Virus record (IMG/VR): IMGVR_UViG_3300042731_002272
Coordinates: 1-32,775 of that record
From: a virus
Strand: one strand, 5' to 3'
DNA length: 32,775 nucleotides
The translations under genes and the position numbers were made by a program. The notes under the pieces were generated by a model. The model was not told where the DNA came from and made no database searches. It worked only from the letters and a program-made list of their open reading frames with translations. Shown here one piece after another: positions 6,017 to 14,215 of the stretch (position 1 is its first letter; each line of letters starts with the position of its first letter).

Positions 6017-6829
6017 CTACTCCCTCTGGACGATGAGCTTGTCTCCGATCTCGGTGTGGGAGAGGGTGATCGCGTCCACCTCCTGGCGCGTCTTCGTGAT
6101 GCAGAGCGGGTACTCCGCATCGAGGCCGAGGAGCCGGTGGATTTCCACGAGCCTGAGCGCCAAGTCCGGGTCCATCTGGCACGCCACCTCGCCGAGGATG
6201 CCGAGGACGATCACATCATCGCCAGCCTGCGGAGTGAATGGCAGTTCGGGGACCTCGAACACCCCATCGGTCTGGGAGTAGCTGATGATGCGCCGCACCA
6301 CGTTGCCCGCCGAGTTGCGGACCACCACCGTCATGCCGTTGTAGAAGTCGTCGGCCTGCCCCGCGTTGGTCTCCACATGCTCGGTGTCGCCCCCATCCGC
6401 CGTGAGCACGGCCATGATGAGGGCGCTGTGGATGTCCGTCACGTTGTCGTCCACGTTGGCCAGGCGCCAGCCCGCCGAGTTCGCCGGGAAGGTCCCAGGG
6501 AGGATCTCGCTCCAGACCGCCGCCACGATGGCATCGATCCAGTCATCCGGAGGCGGTCCCACCTCCACCTGATCGGCGAAGATGTCCTCCACCGGGGTCT
6601 CCACCTCGGCGTACCAGAGGCCGTTGGAATCCGGGGTGAAGGTCATCACGTAGCGCCCGGTGGACCCCACTTCGGAGACAGTCATGGTGACCCCGGAGAC
6701 CGTGTTGTCCCGGAGCAGGAGCTTGCCGAAGGCGGTGTCAGGGAGCCCCGTTAGGGGTGTGATCCCGTCGATGTCGAAGCACGGGAACTGGATCTGGACC
6801 AACTCCCCGACTGAGGCATTGAGCGTCAC
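6017..6829 (-). CDS. Modular tail or fibre protein with N-terminal Ig-like domain
   Basis: This 270-residue protein has three blocks typical of phage tail-periphery proteins. Residues about 8-90 look Ig-like, with S-E-V-G-S-T-G-R-Y-V-M-T-F-T-P and G-L-W-Y-A-E-V. Residues about 97-125 carry A-I-V-A-A-V-W-S-E-I-L-P-G-T-F, a segment recurring in many phage structural proteins. The end (R-L-V-E-I-H-R-L-L-G-L-D, then E-I-G-D-K-L-I-V) resembles another common phage module. It probably belongs to the adhesin or baseplate periphery. The start is GTG 6829 with only a weak ribosome site. It has no enzymatic motif. Confidence 0.65.
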   Translation of the reverse strand: MTLNASVGELVQIQFPCFDIDGITPLTGLPDTAFGKLLLRDNTVSGVTMTVSEVGSTGRYVMTFTPDSNGLWYAEVETPVEDIFADQVEVGPPPDDWIDAIVAAVWSEILPGTFPANSAGWRLANVDDNVTDIHSALIMAVLTADGGDTEHVETNAGQADDFYNGMTVVVRNSAGNVVRRIISYSQTDGVFEVPELPFTPQAGDDVIVLGILGEVACQMDPDLALRLVEIHRLLGLDAEYPLCITKTRQEVDAITLSHTEIGDKLIVQRE

Positions 6830-6846
6830 GGCTTCAGTCTACCACC

Positions 6847-7980
6847 TCAGAAGTGAGACCCGAAGAGGGGAGGGTTCACGTCGCTCGGAGGCGTCACTCC
6901 AGGCCACGGGCCATCGGTGTAGTCGTCGGTCTCGCCAACCTGTAGCTGAAGCGACTGCGAGCCGTGCCCTGCGACACGGAAACCAGCGATCACGATGTCG
7001 TAGCGATCCGTCTGGGCCCCTACGAGCCATGATGGGTCCGTCACCGTCGCAAGATGGAGACCCGAGCCGAAGAAGGCGGCTTCGTCCTGCTCCACCTGCT
7101 GGACGCACGCGGACGCATCCCCGAGCACGCGCCCGAAGTGCCCCTGAGCCCCGTCAAGGGTGAGGAGCCCGAACACGAGGTCCGCGCCAGCCGCCACCAC
7201 GTCAAGCTGCGCCCGGTAGACCCCCGTGGTGGGCCACGGCGTTGTGTCGGGCTCGTTGGCCTCGGTCGTCGCTGACCAACAGAGGATACCGGCCGTTCCG
7301 ACGTTGACGTTCTCGATGATGCTCGTCCCGGTCGTCGTGTAGAGGTTGTTGTAGTGAGCACATCCGCCGTGGACAACCGGCCCCGCCGCGTCATCGACGT
7401 GGTAGTAGGTCCGCGTGCCCTTCGGCCGCTTGTAGAGCCCTGCCTGTCGCTGTCCTCTGACCTTGCCGTCCACCACAAGCGTCGGATGGAGCCCCTCGGT
7501 CCATTCCCGCCAGCCACGGATGAGCCTGGCACCCTGATGAGCCTCGTGGGCCTCGTCGGAGACCCAGACGCCGTGCATGGCCTTCTCTCGGCTGTGGTCG
7601 AAGTCGGCCCACGGCCGAACGTCAGCCTCGGGGTAGGCCGCCTGGAAGAGGGCCTCGTCATCGGCGTAAATGGTGAGGAGCCGGCGCACGTTGATCGCGC
7701 CCCCATACTCCGGCCTCGGATCCGGTCCGAGGGGCTGATAGGTCACGACCCTCGCCCACCTCGTCCCAACAGGCCAGTCAGTCGGGTCGTCGTGCCACAC
7801 CGTCACAGAGACGAGCCCGGACCCCACGTCTCGCACGGCGTAGTGGTCCGGGCCCTCGTAGATGTCGCCCTGGATGCACAGCGCATGGATGGTGAACTCG
7901 CCCAGCCGACCCCATTCTTTGGAGTCGCACTCCTGCCAGTCGCCCGGCGTGGCTTGGGTTGGCTGGTAGAGCACCTTCAT
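6847..7980 (-). CDS. Putative tail-periphery protein, 377 residues
   Basis: I cannot place this protein in a family. The N-terminal third is beta-rich and aromatic (V-S-V-T-V-W-H-D-D-P-T-D-W-P-V-G). The middle has a segment rich in Asp, His and Trp (P-W-A-D-F-D-H-S-R-E-K-A-M-H-G-V-W). The C-terminal half looks like a jelly-roll or carbohydrate-binding beta-sandwich, with F-G-L-L-T-L-D-G-A and S-L-Q-L-Q-V-G-E-T-D-D-Y. Jelly-roll ends of this kind often bind glycans in phage fibres, but this is inference. ATG 7980 has GGAG about 9 bases upstream. It sits in the fibre and adhesin block. Confidence 0.6.
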   Translation of the reverse strand: MKVLYQPTQATPGDWQECDSKEWGRLGEFTIHALCIQGDIYEGPDHYAVRDVGSGLVSVTVWHDDPTDWPVGTRWARVVTYQPLGPDPRPEYGGAINVRRLLTIYADDEALFQAAYPEADVRPWADFDHSREKAMHGVWVSDEAHEAHQGARLIRGWREWTEGLHPTLVVDGKVRGQRQAGLYKRPKGTRTYYHVDDAAGPVVHGGCAHYNNLYTTTGTSIIENVNVGTAGILCWSATTEANEPDTTPWPTTGVYRAQLDVVAAGADLVFGLLTLDGAQGHFGRVLGDASACVQQVEQDEAAFFGSGLHLATVTDPSWLVGAQTDRYDIVIAGFRVAGHGSQSLQLQVGETDDYTDGPWPGVTPPSDVNPPLFGSHF

Positions 7981-7983
7981 GGT

Positions 7984-8427
7984 CTACGCTCCGGGGTAGC
8001 CGACGAGCACCTTGGCGTCTTGGAGCTTCTCTTCGTAGAGCGTCCCCTGTCCGTCGTCCACGACCGTCCAGTTGGCGCCCCCACCCATCACGGCGTCGGC
8101 GAGCTTGGAGTCCACCTCTTCCCAGGCGGTCGGCGCGCTCGTCGCCTTGTCGAGACCCTTCTTCCGGGTCTTCGTCGGGGTGATGTCATGGGCCTTGATG
8201 ATCACCTCGTCGTCGCCCTCCTCGACGGAGTACATGCTGTTGCCGCTGTACTCATCCCAGAAGGGACCATAGGCCGGATCGGCGTCGTCCCACTTCTTCG
8301 TGAAGACGCCGACGACCGGGAGGACGCTCTTGAACAGGCCCTCGCAGCCATTCAAATCGCTCTCCCTCTTGAGGAGGTCCCCGTTCGGCTTCATCAGAAC
8401 CGCGTAGATTGTCGTCTTGATAGCCAT
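7984..8427 (-). CDS. Hypothetical protein, 147 residues, in fibre region
   Basis: No family is recognised. The start reads M-A-I-K-T-T-I-Y-A-V-L-M-K-P-N-G, suggesting a beta-strand opening a small domain. An aromatic, acidic middle follows (D-P-A-Y-G-P-F-W-D-E-Y-S-G-N), then a strand of charged residues (E-V-I-I-K-A-H-D-I-T) and W-T-V-V-D-D-G-Q-G-T-L-Y-E-E-K near the end. ATG 8427 follows a purine-rich stretch (GAAGGGAGAAGGA). Being between a fibre gene and a putative tail-periphery gene, it may be a small structural subunit or a fibre-assembly factor; the sequence does not decide. Confidence 0.6.
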   Translation of the reverse strand: MAIKTTIYAVLMKPNGDLLKRESDLNGCEGLFKSVLPVVGVFTKKWDDADPAYGPFWDEYSGNSMYSVEEGDDEVIIKAHDITPTKTRKKGLDKATSAPTAWEEVDSKLADAVMGGGANWTVVDDGQGTLYEEKLQDAKVLVGYPGA

Positions 8428-8458
8428 ACCGTCCTTCTCCCTTCTTCCCTTCCTGTGG

Positions 8459-9727
8459 CTATGCGTAGCCCAGCCTGGCCTCTGCCAGGTAGTTGGTTCC
8501 GTCGTAGAAGAGCGCCACGAGGGCGATCTCGTTGGCGCTCATGGATCCAAAGTCCGGGGGCGATCCGCCGCCCCACTTCACCGCCGCCGGCCACGTCACC
8601 GTGCGCCCGCCTGTGGCGTCCTGCATAAGCTCCAGCATCATGTTGCCCCACCCGTTGGGCGCGACGAACGTGATGGTGGCGTTCGCGTTCAGGGTGCCCT
8701 TCTGCTTGTTGCCCTGCGTCCAGTTGATGGTTGGCGTCGCCCCGAAACCACCGTGGTCCACCCCGGAACCGAAGTCCGCAGCCTTGGCCGACCGGATGTC
8801 CTGCGAGCCCATCTGAAGGGGGCCCGTCATGCTCCTCGTGCCCGCCAAGTCGAGGTAGCCGGGGTGATCGGCCACGTCCGTCAGCCCAGCCAGATCCCCG
8901 TGGTCCATGGCATCAGGCTGACCGCTCGCGTGGGAAGCGGCATGGAGTTGCGCGTGGTGGTCGTCAGAGCCGACCCCACTCAGTTGCGAGTGGGCGCCGA
9001 TAGTCCCGGTGTGCTCTGCGGCCCCGTGGGCCGTGGGCGTCCTCGGGTCCGAGGAGTCATCGAGGGTTGCGTCGCTGACCTTCGTATTCAGTTGGGCCAG
9101 CGTCGCCGCGTCGTGGTCCGCACTCCCGAGACCGTGGACCTGAGCATGGTGGTCGTCGGCCCCCACCCCGGATAGCTGCGAGTGCGCGCCTATGGTCCCC
9201 GTGTGCTCCGCCGCACCATGGGCTGTCGGGGTCCTCGGGTCCGAGGAGTCGTCGAGGGTGGCGTCGCTGACCTTGGCGTTCAACTGCGCCAGCGTGGCTG
9301 CGTCGTGGTCCGCGCTACCGAGACCGTGTTGTTGGGCGTGATGCTGGTCAGAGGTGACGCCGCCGAGGTCCCCGTGGTTGATGGTGCCGAGGCTGATCTG
9401 GAGGTCTTCGTCCCCTCCCGGGTTGACCTCGGTGAGTTGGATGGGGGTCTGGGCCGTGAGCTTCGCGAGGAGGTAGTCGGCCACGGTGTCGTCGCCGCTG
9501 ACCTTCACCTTCTCATCGCCACCGCCCCCGCCAGCCGTGATGTCTACCCAGGTGATGGGGCTATGGTTGGTCAGCCGCCAGAACGTCCGGTTGTCCTGCT
9601 GAAGAGCATCCTTGCCGACATCGGCAGCAGTGAAGCCGGTGGCCGCCAGTCGCGCCGTCGCGTCCGCGTAGGTCCATGTGTGGTTGACGTGGTTGTCGTC
9701 GCCGGTGATGTTCTTATGCAGGCCCAT
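8459..9727 (-). CDS. Tail fibre protein with tandem histidine-rich repeats
   Basis: This 422-residue protein has a fibre-like plan. Residues about 1-65 form the head; a polyglycine stretch at 66-70 follows. Residues 134-197 and 198-261 are two nearly identical 64-residue repeats, each with T-A-H-G-A-A-E-H-T-G-T-I-G-A-H-S and ending in D-D-H-H-A-Q, typical of histidine-rich trimeric fibres. S-M-T-G-P-L-Q-M-G-S-Q-D-I near 295 is a common fibre segment. The last 90 residues (M-Q-D-A-T-G-G-R-T-V-T-W-P-A, then L-F-Y-D-G-T-N-Y) match a widespread phage tail C-terminal domain that probably contacts the host. ATG 9727 has GGAGAGG upstream. Confidence 0.85.
   Translation of the reverse strand: MGLHKNITGDDNHVNHTWTYADATARLAATGFTAADVGKDALQQDNRTFWRLTNHSPITWVDITAGGGGGDEKVKVSGDDTVADYLLAKLTAQTPIQLTEVNPGGDEDLQISLGTINHGDLGGVTSDQHHAQQHGLGSADHDAATLAQLNAKVSDATLDDSSDPRTPTAHGAAEHTGTIGAHSQLSGVGADDHHAQVHGLGSADHDAATLAQLNTKVSDATLDDSSDPRTPTAHGAAEHTGTIGAHSQLSGVGSDDHHAQLHAASHASGQPDAMDHGDLAGLTDVADHPGYLDLAGTRSMTGPLQMGSQDIRSAKAADFGSGVDHGGFGATPTINWTQGNKQKGTLNANATITFVAPNGWGNMMLELMQDATGGRTVTWPAAVKWGGGSPPDFGSMSANEIALVALFYDGTNYLAEARLGYA
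8945..9136 (-). repeat. Second copy of the 192-bp in-frame fibre repeat
   Basis: This copy encodes residues 198-261 of the fibre protein. It is directly adjacent to the first copy and differs by only a few residues (for example N-T-K for N-A-K, and G-S-D-D for G-A-D-D), with silent changes in the DNA. Confidence 0.9.
9137..9328 (-). repeat. First copy of the 192-bp in-frame fibre repeat
   Basis: This copy encodes residues 134-197 of the fibre protein. A shorter related piece (D-Q-H-H-A-Q-Q) directly precedes it at residues 128-133, which suggests growth by unequal duplication. Confidence 0.9.
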
Positions 9728-9740
9728 GCCCCACCTCTCC

Positions 9741-10208
9741 CTACTCCAGCATCGTCACGTCGCCGTCTCCAACATAGACTAGCGACCCGTCTACCTCCAA
9801 GACGACTTTTGAAAGATCCGGGGTTCCTGCGGTCGCAAGCTCGGCCAGCGTCTTCTCCGTCGTCGTGGTGTCCTTGAAACGAAGCTGATCCGTGGAGTCC
9901 TTCCGGATCTCCACCCCCTCGATGTCGAAGGCGAGGCGCCCCTGCTGGATGGTGACGTTCTCCAACGGGGTGCCATCGTGCGCTGCGACCACCGAGTCGA
10001 GGATCGCCTCATCGCCAGGCGACAGAGGGTCGTCGAACCACACGTCGCACTTGTTTCTGGCCGGAGCCCCCCGCCATTCCGTGTTGACGTGCGTGACGGC
10101 TGCCGAGGAGATGGCACTCTGCTCGACTTGGTACTGGAGGGCCGCGTTGTCCACCTTGTCGTTGGGGAAATCGTCAATGACATCGTACTTGTAGGACGTT
10201 GCAGCCAT
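9741..10208 (-). CDS. Putative small fibre or baseplate protein, 155 residues
   Basis: No family is recognised. The protein starts with a short strand pair (S-Y-K-Y-D-V-I-D-D-F), has a helical stretch (N-A-A-L-Q-Y-Q-V-E-Q-S-A-I), then D-V-W-F-D-D-P-L-S-P-G-D-E-A-I-L and V-V-A-A-H-D-G-T-P-L. The phrase 'D-x-L-S-x-G-D-E-A-x-L-D-x-V-V-A-A-H' recurs in phage structural proteins next to fibre genes. The end is beta-rich (V-V-L-E-V-D-G-S-L-V-Y-V-G-D-G). The ATG overlaps the upstream stop by one base (TGATG), so it is made with the DUF2793-like protein upstream and immediately before the fibre protein. It may be a fibre-attachment subunit; that is inference. Confidence 0.65.
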   Translation of the reverse strand: MAATSYKYDVIDDFPNDKVDNAALQYQVEQSAISSAAVTHVNTEWRGAPARNKCDVWFDDPLSPGDEAILDSVVAAHDGTPLENVTIQQGRLAFDIEGVEIRKDSTDQLRFKDTTTTEKTLAELATAGTPDLSKVVLEVDGSLVYVGDGDVTMLE

Positions 10209-11011
10209 CAGGCAATCCTCCAGAGGGTCAGACGTGCGCTCTCGATATAGGCTTGCCCACCCCCGCTATACCGTCGCCAGTCAATATCGAAGGTATGGAC
10301 CCCCGAATAGGAAGACTTGACGACGTGACCAGAGAACACGAGGGACGACGCTGGCCCCGGCGCAATGCCGGCTTCTGCCAGAGAGGTTGTGTCGTCCTCT
10401 TCAAGACGCACCTCCACAAAAGTCGATGACAACGATCCCTCGATGATGGCACTGAACAAGAGGATGTAGTCGCCGGCCGGCAAGCTCGTCGTCGTGAGCC
10501 TGAGCTTCTCCTGCCACGACGCTGACGTGGTGCTCGATTGGGTGAGGCTCTCTACCCACTGAAGCTCGGCGCCGAAGTAGCCGCCCGGGTCGGCCTGATC
10601 CCATACCCACGGCGTCGAGGCAGCCGTCTGGAAATAGGGAGAGACATCGCCCCTGAGGAGGACCCCGGTTCCCTGCTTTGGGGTCGTGAAGACCCAAGCG
10701 CTTCCGTCCCACTGAGCGATCTCCCACTCGTGGCCCACGAAGTCGCCTGTCGGCGAGTCCCCCACGATGACCCGGTAGCCAGTCGAGGGAGACCCCGGCG
10801 GCGTGTCCACGTCGAACTCGTCGATAGGGTGCTGCCAGAGGGCCTCTCTGGTCTCTCCGATGGAGCGAGCCACCCCATCGGCGAAGGTCAGGAGCCCCTT
10901 GCTCTGTACGAATTGAGTGCGGCGCTCTTCGGCTGGGTCGGAAGTCTCTTCAGACCAGATCTGAGCTTCCTCGTATGAGGGACCGTGGAAGGAGTCAGGG
11001 GTGCCCGGCAC
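10208..11011 (-). CDS. Virion protein with DUF2793-like domain
   Basis: Residues about 65-125 resemble DUF2793: P-S-T-G-Y-R-V-I-V-G, then T-G-D-F-V-G-H-E-W-E-I-A-Q-W-D-G-S-A-W and a P-K-Q-G-T segment. DUF2793 is found in phage tail proteins and is thought to be structural. The C-terminal half looks like a beta-sandwich (Y-I-L-L-F-S-A-I-I-E-G, H-T-F-D-I-D-W-R-R) and could bind a surface ligand. The start is GTG 11011, overlapping the end of the upstream gene by 17 bases; the ribosome site is weak. Total length is 267 residues. It lies in the fibre and adhesin block with no enzymatic motif. Confidence 0.75.
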   Translation of the reverse strand: MPGTPDSFHGPSYEEAQIWSEETSDPAEERRTQFVQSKGLLTFADGVARSIGETREALWQHPIDEFDVDTPPGSPSTGYRVIVGDSPTGDFVGHEWEIAQWDGSAWVFTTPKQGTGVLLRGDVSPYFQTAASTPWVWDQADPGGYFGAELQWVESLTQSSTTSASWQEKLRLTTTSLPAGDYILLFSAIIEGSLSSTFVEVRLEEDDTTSLAEAGIAPGPASSLVFSGHVVKSSYSGVHTFDIDWRRYSGGGQAYIESARLTLWRIA

Positions 11012-11807
11012 GACGCTTTGCCCCCTTCTTGGGGGCTGCCTTCTTCTTGGGGGCCGCCCCCTTCTTCTTCACCCCCTTCTTCGGCGCAGCCTTCTTCTTC
11101 GGGGGCGTCTTCTTGGGCTTGGCCTCTACGGGCTTCGCAGGGGCCTCCTGGCCGTTCCCCTTGTTCGGGGCAACATCGTCCTGCCTGGCGGCTTCCGGCG
11201 CTCCAGCGGCCTCCTGGGCGCCTTCCTTGGGCTGTTCTGCCGCCTCCCCCCTCTGAGCGGCCTCTTCGGCCTGCCTGACGGCCTTCAGAGGAAGGCCGGG
11301 ATGGGTTCCTGGGGGACGAGGAGCCCCAGGACGAGGCCCTGGGTCTACGCCCTCGTCCATCACGAGGTCCCCATCTACCTCCTTGAGGGCTCCGGATTCG
11401 AGCAACTGTCGGGCGCCTTCGATCTTCTTCCACTCTTCGTCGTAGACGCCGTGAACCTGCTCGATGGCCCCCTTCAGCCCCTCCTTCTGCCCCTCCATCT
11501 GGATGGCCTGGACAGCCGCCGCCTCGGCCTTCTCATGGACTTCCTTCGCGATCTTCATCATCTCATCGACGATGTACCTACCGACCGCCACGGGGTCAGC
11601 GGGGTCGAAGGGGAGCTTCTCCTCGTCGAGGACCGCATCCTTGACGGCCTGGGTCCTCGTGTTGATCCACGGCTCCAGCTTCCGAAGGGCCGACGCGGCG
11701 CCCTGGAAGCGGTAGGCGTCTCGCTCGACCTTGTCACGGCGCTCCTCAAGGTCTTTGCCAAGCGCCTTGGCCGTCAACATCTTGATTTCGCTCTTGGCTA
11801 GGCTCAT
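10995..11807 (-). CDS. Coiled-coil protein with histone H1-like lysine-rich tail
   Basis: This 270-residue protein is largely helical. Residues about 1-135 contain long charged helices likely to form coiled coils (I-A-K-E-V-H-E-K-A-E-A-A-A-V, W-K-K-I-E-G-A-R-Q-L-L-E). Residues about 150-215 are proline-, alanine- and glutamate-rich and probably disordered. The last 50 residues repeat A-A-P-K-K and K-P-K-K-T-P, very like histone H1 tails or bacterial HctB-type proteins. The tail should bind DNA or an acidic surface. ATG 11807 was chosen because it follows AGGTGGAG; a GTG two codons upstream is possible. A packaged DNA-binding protein or a fibre chaperone are both possible. Confidence 0.7.
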   Translation of the reverse strand: MSLAKSEIKMLTAKALGKDLEERRDKVERDAYRFQGAASALRKLEPWINTRTQAVKDAVLDEEKLPFDPADPVAVGRYIVDEMMKIAKEVHEKAEAAAVQAIQMEGQKEGLKGAIEQVHGVYDEEWKKIEGARQLLESGALKEVDGDLVMDEGVDPGPRPGAPRPPGTHPGLPLKAVRQAEEAAQRGEAAEQPKEGAQEAAGAPEAARQDDVAPNKGNGQEAPAKPVEAKPKKTPPKKKAAPKKGVKKKGAAPKKKAAPKKGAKRRAGHP

Positions 11808-11864
11808 CTCCACCTACTCTCCAGGCTCTCCTCTTCTACTGAGCAGCCAGATGGGGGCTATGGA

Positions 11865-13460
11865 CTACGGATCAGGCTGGCCCCAGACGACCATGTTGAT
11901 GTTGTCCGGGTTCACGCCGCCCCTGTAATGCAGGATGTACTCGCAGTAGAAGTCGCCCGTGGCCTGGTTGGCCGGGGTCGCGTGCGGGTAGACATCATTG
12001 TTGGCCGCCGCATCCGCACCCGGGCGTTGCTTCTGCCCGTTGATGAAGATGCACACGTCTTCAAGAAAGCTCAGGCCCTTGTAGCTCGGCAACTGCACCG
12101 AGATGTTGGGCGAGCCACCCGCGCCAGTGATGTTCGTGTTCGCGGCGATGTCGGCCGTGATGACGTTGGCCCACTCGGAGTCCCGCTCGGCGTCCTGCTT
12201 GGCCTGCACGATGGCGTTCAGGAGGGAGACCTCGCCGAACTCGGCCTCGAAATCGGTCCACTCCTGGGCCGTGTCCGACAGGTGGATGCCCTCGGCGAGG
12301 GACCACCCGACCGGCTTGTAGCCGTCGTCGAAGCTCAGGACCGTGGTGGCCTGGACTTCCAGGGCGCCGGCCGTGGACTCGATGATGCCATCGTTCTCGC
12401 CGATGTCGATGGGCCGCGTCCCGCCGGTGTTGACGCTGATGCCCTGATCGATGTCCACGTCGAGGGCGTCGATGTCGAGCACGTCCACATCGGCCGTGAT
12501 GTCGAGTTCCGTGGTGCTCCCGGCCGACCCCTCCGTGATGCGGAAGAGGGTGGCCTCAAGGTCATCCCGGATCTCCCAATAGATGCCCGCCGACTCCAAG
12601 TCGAGGGTGGCGTTGGTGCCGAGGTCAACCGGGGTCGTACCCTGGTTGTTGTACGCCTGCTGCCTGTTCACGGCACCCGCGCCCGCGTCGGTGAAGTCGT
12701 CCCCGAGCCAGGCGTGCTCGGGCATGTCCTCGAATGCGTACCGCTCGGTTGGGGCGTAGTCGATGGTCTTGCCGTCCATCACGCCAGCCGCCGCAAGCTC
12801 CAGATCGTCGCCCGTCGAGTTCGCCACGACGAAGGAGATCTGAACCCGGTTCGGCGTCGAAGTGGTGATGGTGCTCCCATCGGTGTTGCTCTCGGACTGG
12901 AGCAGGCCGTAGACCTCCCGGCCGGAGCCGTCCGTCACAGGGTCGCGCGTGCCCGAATCGACGATCTTGCAGAGGTTCTTCGGCGTCAGGGTGTCGCCGC
13001 CGGTGACCTCGGTCAGCGTCGCCGTGTCGAAGCTGGCTTCGTAGGCGACGACGGTGCCGAGAGTCGTCACGGCGCCCACTGCGGCCGTGGTGTTGCCCGG
13101 AAGCTCACCCGCCGCGTCGAGGACGACATGCTGCGCGTTGGTGGTGATGGGGCCGATGTCCGCGCCCACGACGGAGCGGCGACGCAGGATCCGCTTCCGC
13201 TCGTTGGCGTGAAGGTCGGTGTTCAGATCGTTGACGCCACGCTGGGTGCCGGTGTCGAGGGCTGTCGGGGTGTTCAAGCCGTCGTACCAGTTGCCGGTCC
13301 GACGCTTCAGCATGTCGTGGGCGAGCGACCGGAGGACGTTCATGTCGTCTTCCAGGCTCACCGGAGTCGTTTCGTAGTTCGCCAGTGAAGGCGCGATGCT
13401 GTCGTCGTAAGCCCCTGACTTGTGGACCTGAGTGTCCTGATCAAAGAGAGAGCGTCCCAT
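11865..13460 (-). CDS. Large putative tail fibre or adhesin protein, 531 residues
   Basis: This protein looks like a large virion fibre or adhesin but matches no family I can name. Residues about 1-95 are helical and basic (L-H-A-N-E-R-K-R-I-L-R-R-R). The middle is rich in Thr, Asp and Val. Around residues 318-353 short repeats (D-I-T-A-D-V-D-V-L-D-I-D-A-L-D-V-D-I-D) suggest a beta-helix or beta-roll. The C-terminal 90 residues form a probable binding head with C-I-F-I-N-G-Q-K-Q-R-P and Y-C-E-Y-I-L-H-Y-R-G-G. Residues 241-247 (Y-A-F-E-D-M-P) resemble Y-A-F-A-D-L-P in the 16518-16928 protein. ATG 13460 follows a GAGGAAGGGG stretch. Confidence 0.65.
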   Translation of the reverse strand: MGRSLFDQDTQVHKSGAYDDSIAPSLANYETTPVSLEDDMNVLRSLAHDMLKRRTGNWYDGLNTPTALDTGTQRGVNDLNTDLHANERKRILRRRSVVGADIGPITTNAQHVVLDAAGELPGNTTAAVGAVTTLGTVVAYEASFDTATLTEVTGGDTLTPKNLCKIVDSGTRDPVTDGSGREVYGLLQSESNTDGSTITTSTPNRVQISFVVANSTGDDLELAAAGVMDGKTIDYAPTERYAFEDMPEHAWLGDDFTDAGAGAVNRQQAYNNQGTTPVDLGTNATLDLESAGIYWEIRDDLEATLFRITEGSAGSTTELDITADVDVLDIDALDVDIDQGISVNTGGTRPIDIGENDGIIESTAGALEVQATTVLSFDDGYKPVGWSLAEGIHLSDTAQEWTDFEAEFGEVSLLNAIVQAKQDAERDSEWANVITADIAANTNITGAGGSPNISVQLPSYKGLSFLEDVCIFINGQKQRPGADAAANNDVYPHATPANQATGDFYCEYILHYRGGVNPDNINMVVWGQPDP

Positions 13461-13515
13461 GCCTTACCCCTTCCTCTCTACCAGCCCCCTGCGTGGAGAC
13501 CTGAGCATACCACCA

Positions 13516-14205
13516 TCAGGGCGCCGGAGTGTAGTCGATCAACAAATTCGACCATGACTTCGGTGGGACAGCCATGACGATTGTGTCGTACCCCGTCCCG
13601 ACGCCTCCAGATTCCACCGCAATGTAGTCGTTTGCGGCGCCCTCAAAGAGCCGCTGACCGCTGTAGTGGACGCTTTCTCCGTCTGGGCCACCATGCCTGA
13701 AGTTGATGGCCGTAGTGAAGCTCGTGCGGACCCCATCCGGGGCCTCGTTGAACTGCTGGTCAAAGAACCTGATCCCACTGCTCGGAAGCCCACCAAAAGC
13801 CACGTCGAGGGGGATGACCAGAAGCTCGTCGGTGCTCGTGGCCACCCCGATCTGCTGGAAGTAGTCCGTGCCCGCGACGGGGTAGTTGGCATCCCCCAGC
13901 TTGGCCGGCTGACCATCCGTCCCGACGAGGTAGATGATTCCAGGCGAGAGGCCCGTGTAGACGTTCCTGAGGGGCCCGTGGAAGTGGACTATGCAGTTGG
14001 TCGCCGTGTACTTCTTGCGGATGATGGCGACCGCAGGAGGGCTCCCAGGCGTCGAGATGTCCACTTTCTCGACCTGAAAGACGTTGCCGACCTTGGCCGC
14101 CCTGATCCGAACGCAGTCGCCGACCGCATCCGTGGCGAGGCAGGTTGCCCTCCCAAGGATGCGCTCGCTACGTGGTACAGAGGCAGCATTGACCTTGGCC
14201 GGCAC
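13516..14205 (-). CDS. Putative virion protein, 229 residues
   Basis: I do not recognise this protein with confidence. Residues about 25-60 form strands (D-C-V-R-I-R-A-A-K-V-G-N-V-F-Q-V-E-K-V-D-I-S) seen in several phage surface or capsid-associated proteins. The middle has G-I-I-Y-L-V-G-T-D-G-Q-P and Y-F-Q-Q-I-G-V-A-T-S-T-D-E-L, the kind of exposed beta domain found in virion decoration proteins. The C-terminal third (D-G-V-R-T-S-F-T-T, then V-H-Y-S-G-Q-R) may be a binding module. The start is GTG 14205 with an AGGAGGGGG site a few bases upstream. It is the first gene after the two tube genes, where tape-measure or baseplate genes often lie, but it is too short for a tape measure. Confidence 0.6.
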   Translation of the reverse strand: MPAKVNAASVPRSERILGRATCLATDAVGDCVRIRAAKVGNVFQVEKVDISTPGSPPAVAIIRKKYTATNCIVHFHGPLRNVYTGLSPGIIYLVGTDGQPAKLGDANYPVAGTDYFQQIGVATSTDELLVIPLDVAFGGLPSSGIRFFDQQFNEAPDGVRTSFTTAINFRHGGPDGESVHYSGQRLFEGAANDYIAVESGGVGTGYDTIVMAVPPKSWSNLLIDYTPAP

Positions 14206-14215
14206 CTACCCCCTC

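Noticed and set aside
7354-8628. A 424-residue open frame on the plus strand
   Set aside because: It spans three minus-strand genes and their junctions in antisense, with no ribosome site or recognisable domain.
11928-13388. A 486-residue open frame on the plus strand
   Set aside because: It is antisense to the 531-residue fibre-like gene and has the same biased composition.
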